Assembly: GCF_006439055.1 (NCBI RefSeq) | Contig: NZ_RCZC01000005.1 | Coordinates: 124,001 to 188,000, forward strand | Origin: Sphingomonas glacialis | GTDB lineage: Bacteria; Pseudomonadota; Alphaproteobacteria; Sphingomonadales; Sphingomonadaceae | Length of the DNA stretch: 64,000 bases | Direction: 5' to 3' | In this document: positions 60,409 to 64,000 of the stretch, one piece after another | Layout: every line of letters begins with the position of its first letter | Numbering within the stretch: the stretch's first letter is position 1 | The notes under the pieces: generated by a model | What the model was told of the DNA's origin: nothing | The model's input: only the letters and a program-made list of their open reading frames with translations | The model's database searches: none | Made by a program: the position numbers and the translations under genes

Positions 60409-62957
60409 GCGACGATGTTCACAAGACGATCGGGCACGACGATGACCTTCCGGGGGGCTTTGCCTTCGAGGATGCGGACGATCTTGTCCGACGCGAGCGC
60501 GGCGGCCTCGACCGCATCGCTCGGATGGCCCTTGGGGAGCGTCAGCGTGTCGCGCAGCTTGCCGTTGACCTGCACCGCGATGGTGACCTCGTCCTCGACC
60601 AACAGCGCGGCATCGACCTTGGGCCACGGAGCGTCGGCGATCAGGCCCTGGTTCCCGGCGGCGGCCCAGGCCTCTTCGGCGAGATGCGGCGCCATCGGCG
60701 CAACGAGCCGCATCAGCGTGGCGATCGCAGCATCGCGCGACGCCGAGGGTTCGGCGCGTTCGATCGCGGCGGTCAGCTCGTACAATTTGGCGACCGCCTT
60801 GTTGAAGCTCAACGCCTCGATATCGAGCGCGATGCCGGCGATGCTCTGGTGCAGCTTGCGGTCGAGCGCGGCGTTCTTCGAACCGCCCTCCCCGGCGCGC
60901 TCGCCGTCGAACAGCCGCCACAGCCGCTGGATGAAGCGCCACGACCCTTCGATCCCGCTCTCGCTCCACGGCAGATCGCGCTCGGACGGCGAATCGGACA
61001 GCATGAACCAGCGCGTCGCGTCGGCGCCGTACTGATCGACGATGCCGGTCGGGTCGACGGTGTTCTTCTTCGACTTCGACATCTTCTCGACACGGCCGAC
61101 GGTGACCGCCTCGCCCGTCGCCTTCTCGGTCCAGCCGTCGCCGTTGCGGACGATATCGTCGAGCGACAGCCACAGCGGCTTGGTGATGCTGTCGACGCCG
61201 TCGCTGCCGAGCTCGGTGATCTGGCGGCTATAGGTCTCGTGCGTGACCATGCCCTGCGTGAACAAGCCGGCGAACGGCTCGGCCACGTCGAGCAGCCCGA
61301 TATGCTTCAACGCACGCGTCCAGAAGCGGGCGTAGAGCAGATGCAGGATCGCATGCTCGACCCCGCCGATATATTGCGCGACGGGCAGCCATTGCTCGGC
61401 GACCGCGCGGTCGAACGGCTTGTCCTTGGGCTGGCTGGCGAAGCGGATGAAGTACCACGACGAATCGACGAAAGTGTCGAGCGTGTCGGTCTCGCGCCGC
61501 GCCTGCCCGCCGCACGACGGGCACGCGACGTGCTTCCACGTCGGATGGCGATCGAGCGGGTTGCCGGGAATGTCGAACGACACGTCCTCGGGGAGCACGA
61601 CGGGGAGCTGGTCCTTGGGTACCGCCACCGCGCCGCACGCGTCGCAGTGGATGATCGGGATTGGCGTGCCCCAATAGCGCTGGCGGCTGACGCCCCAGTC
61701 GCGCAGGCGGAACACGGTCGAGCCGGTGCCCCAGCCTTCGCCCTCGGCACGGGCGATCACGGTGCGCTTGGCGTCCTCGACGTCCATGCCATCGAGGAAG
61801 TGCGAGTTGACGAGCGTGCCGGGTCCGGTCGCGGCCTCGTTGCCCTCGAACACCGGGTCGGTCACATCGCCGTCGGAGACGACGCGGCGCACCGGCAGAT
61901 CGTATTTCCGCGCGAAATCGAGATCGCGCTGGTCGTGCGCGGGAACGCCGAACACCGCGCCGGTGCCATATTCCATCAGCACGAAATTGGCGATGTAGAC
62001 CGGCAGCTGCCACGCGGGATCGAACGGATGCGCCGCGGTGATGCCTGTGTCGAAGCCGAGCTTCTCCTGCGTGTCGAGCTCGGCGGCGGTGGTGCCGCCG
62101 CGCTTGCACAAGGCGATGAACTCGGCCGCTGCGGGATTCTCGGCCGCCAGCGCCTGCGCGATCGGATGATCCGCGGCGACCGCGACGAAGCTTGCGCCGA
62201 AGATCGTGTCGGGGCGGGTGGTGAACACCTCGACCGCGCCGCCGTCGGACAGCTTGAACCGGAACTGCAGCCCCTGGCTGCGCCCGATCCAATTCTCCTG
62301 CATCAATTTGACCTTGTCGGGCCAATGCTCGAGCCCATCCAAGCCCTCGAGCAGCTCATCGGCAAAGTCGGTGATCTTCAGGAACCATTGCGACAGCTTG
62401 CGACGCTCGACCAAAGCGCCCGAGCGCCAGCCGCGGCCATCGATCACCTGCTCGTTGGCGAGCACGGTCATGTCGACCGGGTCCCAATTGACCGAGCTTT
62501 CCTTGCGATAGACGAGCCCCGCCGCGAACAGGTCGAGGAACAGCGCCTGCTCGTGCCCGTAATACTCAGGCTCGCAGGTCGCCAGCTCGCGGCTCCAGTC
62601 GAGCGCGAAGCCCAGCCGCTTCAGCTGCGCCTTCATCGTCGCGATATTATCGCGCGTCCAGCCGCCGGGGTGGACATGCTTTTCCATCGCGGCATTCTCG
62701 GCGGGCATGCCGAACGCGTCCCACCCCATCGGGTGAAGCACTTCCATGCCGGTCATCCGCCGATAGCGCGCGAGCACGTCGCCCATCGTATAGTTGCGGA
62801 CATGGCCCATGTGGATCTTCCCCGACGGATAGGGGAACATCTCGAGCACATAGGAACGCGGCTTGGTCGAGGTATCGTCCGCGGCGAAGGTGGCGCGGTC
62901 GTCCCACACCTTTTGCCAAGCCGCGTCCGCCTTCAGCGCATTGAAGCGTGACGCCAT
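60405..62957 (-). CDS. leuS: Leucyl-tRNA synthetase
   Basis: 850 residues, class I. HIGH-type motif [15 protein letters not shown] (about 42-56), CP1 editing domain with the T-rich [14 protein letters not shown] (about 245-258), zinc-binding CPSCGGQ, and KMSKS-type [13 protein letters not shown] (about 622-634). Full length. Confidence 0.97.
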   Translation of the reverse strand: MASRFNALKADAAWQKVWDDRATFAADDTSTKPRSYVLEMFPYPSGKIHMGHVRNYTMGDVLARYRRMTGMEVLHPMGWDAFGMPAENAAMEKHVHPGGWTRDNIATMKAQLKRLGFALDWSRELATCEPEYYGHEQALFLDLFAAGLVYRKESSVNWDPVDMTVLANEQVIDGRGWRSGALVERRKLSQWFLKITDFADELLEGLDGLEHWPDKVKLMQENWIGRSQGLQFRFKLSDGGAVEVFTTRPDTIFGASFVAVAADHPIAQALAAENPAAAEFIALCKRGGTTAAELDTQEKLGFDTGITAAHPFDPAWQLPVYIANFVLMEYGTGAVFGVPAHDQRDLDFARKYDLPVRRVVSDGDVTDPVFEGNEAATGPGTLVNSHFLDGMDVEDAKRTVIARAEGEGWGTGSTVFRLRDWGVSRQRYWGTPIPIIHCDACGAVAVPKDQLPVVLPEDVSFDIPGNPLDRHPTWKHVACPSCGGQARRETDTLDTFVDSSWYFIRFASQPKDKPFDRAVAEQWLPVAQYIGGVEHAILHLLYARFWTRALKHIGLLDVAEPFAGLFTQGMVTHETYSRQITELGSDGVDSITKPLWLSLDDIVRNGDGWTEKATGEAVTVGRVEKMSKSKKNTVDPTGIVDQYGADATRWFMLSDSPSERDLPWSESGIEGSWRFIQRLWRLFDGERAGEGGSKNAALDRKLHQSIAGIALDIEALSFNKAVAKLYELTAAIERAEPSASRDAAIATLMRLVAPMAPHLAEEAWAAAGNQGLIADAPWPKVDAALLVEDEVTIAVQVNGKLRDTLTLPKGHPSDAVEAAALASDKIVRILEGKAPRKVIVVPDRLVNIVA

Positions 62958-62969
62958 AAGAGTGCTGCC

Positions 62970-63431
62970 TTAGCCCGCGACGGCGGCGCGACGCAGATCA
63001 CGCGCCTTGGTCAGGATGATGTCTTCGAGCTTCTGCACCGTTGCCGCCTGGACCGGGGCCGCGACCCACTGGCCGCCCTGGTTGACCTGGCGAAGCGCTG
63101 CGACGCGCAGACCATCGGCGCGCAGATCCTGGTCGAGGATCGTCACCGTCACCTTGACGCGCTCGGAGGGCGCGGCCGGATTGATGTACCAGTCGGTCAC
63201 GATCACGCCGCCGTTCGAATCGGTCTGCAGCAGCGGCATGAAGCTCAGCGTGTCGAGGCTCGCGCGCCACAGATAGGCGTTGACGCCGATCGTCGTGACC
63301 TTCGACGCGGCGAGATCGGCATTGACCGGGCGACCGCCCTTATGACCGCAGGCGCCGAGCGACAGCGTTGCGGCAAGCGCGCATGAAACCACGAAAAGGG
63401 TGCGGGGCGCGGTGCCTGAGCGGCGGATCAT
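62970..63431 (-). CDS. DUF3576 lipoprotein
   Basis: 153 residues. Lipoprotein signal ending LGACGHKGG, then a DUF3576 domain (TTIGVNAYLWRASLDTLSF, VIVTDWYINP, KVTVTILDQDLRADGLRV). The family is limited to alphaproteobacteria, usually directly before leuS and lptE, so it may help outer-membrane assembly. Function unproved. Twelve bases before leuS, so the first gene of that operon. Confidence 0.9.
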   Translation of the reverse strand: MIRRSGTAPRTLFVVSCALAATLSLGACGHKGGRPVNADLAASKVTTIGVNAYLWRASLDTLSFMPLLQTDSNGGVIVTDWYINPAAPSERVKVTVTILDQDLRADGLRVAALRQVNQGGQWVAAPVQAATVQKLEDIILTKARDLRRAAVAG

Positions 63432-63472
63432 CGGCAGTTCCTGAGCAAAACGGAGACTTGGGAGTGGCGGTA

Positions 63473-63500
63473 TCTATAGAATGTTGCACGTTCGCCGCAA
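63473..63500 (-). promoter_or_regulatory. Promoter of the DUF3576-leuS-lptE-holA operon
   Basis: On the minus strand TTGCGG (63500-63495), 16-base spacer, TATAGA (63478-63473), about 42 bases before the first gene. Confidence 0.6.
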
Positions 63501-63682
63501 GCAACACCTCCGGCGGGATCCTCTGCGAAAATGCGCCGTTGAGCGTCGCCTGCCGCAATGTGTGTCCTTCGTGACACTCTTCGAGGAAATTGCGCCATTA
63601 CAGTGGCACGACGGAATTGAATCGTGATAGGCGCGTTGTCAGATAAGCGATGCCGATTGAGGCACGCACAGAGGGGTTGCAC

Positions 63683-64000
63683 GTGTTGTCTGTTCGTTGG
63701 TTGTCCGGGATTGCTGTGGGGTCGCTCGTCGCCCTCGGCTGTGCCGTGGCTCCGGCACTCGGCGCGAGCGAATCGCCGGCGGCACGCTTTGCCGCCAAGC
63801 GCCCCGTGTTCGTGCGCGGCATCGGTTCGTTCACCCCGGCTTCGGCCGATCCCCGGCTTGCTGCGATCTTCGCGCGCGGTGGTCTCGATACCAGCGGCTT
63901 CCGCTTCACCCCATCCGACGCGCGCGGTGATGGCGCGCATCCGGTGACGGTGGCGATTCGCGCGCGCTCGGCCCGCGGCATCGCCGTGGTCGATCGTACC
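63683..64000 (+). CDS. Exported protein, N-terminal part (cut by window end)
   Basis: 106 codons are visible, open at the window edge. GTG start with a GAGGGG site six bases upstream; signal peptide (about 1-27, LVALGCAVAPALGA). Mature part has RGIGSFTPASADPRLAAIFA, GFRFTPSDARGDG and VTVAIRARS. Family not recognised with certainty; sphingomonads have similar exported proteins of unknown function. Divergent from the DUF3576 operon. Confidence 0.7.
   Translation, partial: MLSVRWLSGIAVGSLVALGCAVAPALGASESPAARFAAKRPVFVRGIGSFTPASADPRLAAIFARGGLDTSGFRFTPSDARGDGAHPVTVAIRARSARGIAVVDRT

Noticed and set aside
60525..62951. An 808-codon plus-strand frame
   Set aside because: Antisense shadow of leuS; composition is Arg/Asp/Val biased and no domain is visible.

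Overview
The window reads as chromosome of a high-GC alphaproteobacterium of the order Sphingomonadales, most likely Sphingomonas or a close relative. This rests on strong GC bias at third codon positions, many GTG starts, alphaproteobacterial gene orders (rpmF-plsX-fabH-ihfA-merR; leuS-lptE-holA; helicase-S4-fdxA-carD), a TonB-dependent receptor locus, and family content such as DUF1489, DUF3576 and YnbE. There is no rRNA operon and no CRISPR array, and I found one tRNA.

Layout. 1-1.9 kb: an ATP-grasp ligase coupled to an LLM-type flavin monooxygenase. 2.0-5.8 kb: the ydbH-ynbE-ydbL envelope lipid-transport operon. 5.9-14.2 kb: a decayed genomic island bounded by tRNA-Gln(CTG) and a 19-bp partial copy of that tRNA's 3' end. 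It holds a broken integrase, a toxin-antitoxin locus whose antitoxin carries an in-frame stop, phage-type genes with frameshifts (a C5 DNA methylase remnant, a PAPS-reductase-like gene, two zinc-binding small proteins), and apparently intact cargo: an unknown protein, a zinc-ribbon methyltransferase and a glycosyltransferase-like protein. 14.3-23.5 kb: ppx/gppA, rlmE, rpoZ, a PLD/cardiolipin-synthase-like gene, an MFS carrier, a two-ring CDC48-type AAA ATPase, a candidate small RNA and a LysR regulator. 23.7-38 kb: cyclophilin, mgtE, two DUF2807 proteins, the carD-fdxA-S4-helicase cluster, an M23 peptidase, a metallophosphoesterase split at an A9 tract, a HerA-like ATPase and a MAPEG protein.

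38-41.1 kb: rpmF, plsX, fabH, ihfA and merR. 41.1-45.6 kb: a tetR/TonB-receptor/MFS uptake locus with an inverted repeat placed between the -35 and -10 of the receptor promoter. 45.6-53.4 kb: prfC, an aldose epimerase, pheST, rplT-rpmI and hisN. 53.5-58.9 kb: pldA, a GGDEF protein, a 36-residue peptide behind a sigma-54-type promoter, an S41 lipoprotein protease, a small basic protein, a PhnA-domain protein and ung. 58.9-63.4 kb: holA, lptE, leuS and a DUF3576 lipoprotein. The start of an unknown exported protein runs off the right edge.

How it works together. Most of the window is housekeeping: translation, phospholipid and fatty-acid synthesis, and envelope assembly. Convergent gene ends are repeatedly marked by long GC-rich inverted repeats that probably act as bidirectional terminators. 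The most noteworthy items are the decayed tRNA-Gln island, the suhB-like sRNA candidate at 22.4 kb, the TetR operator inside the TonB-receptor promoter, the sigma-54 promoter of the tiny peptide gene, and the homopolymer frameshift in the metallophosphoesterase.
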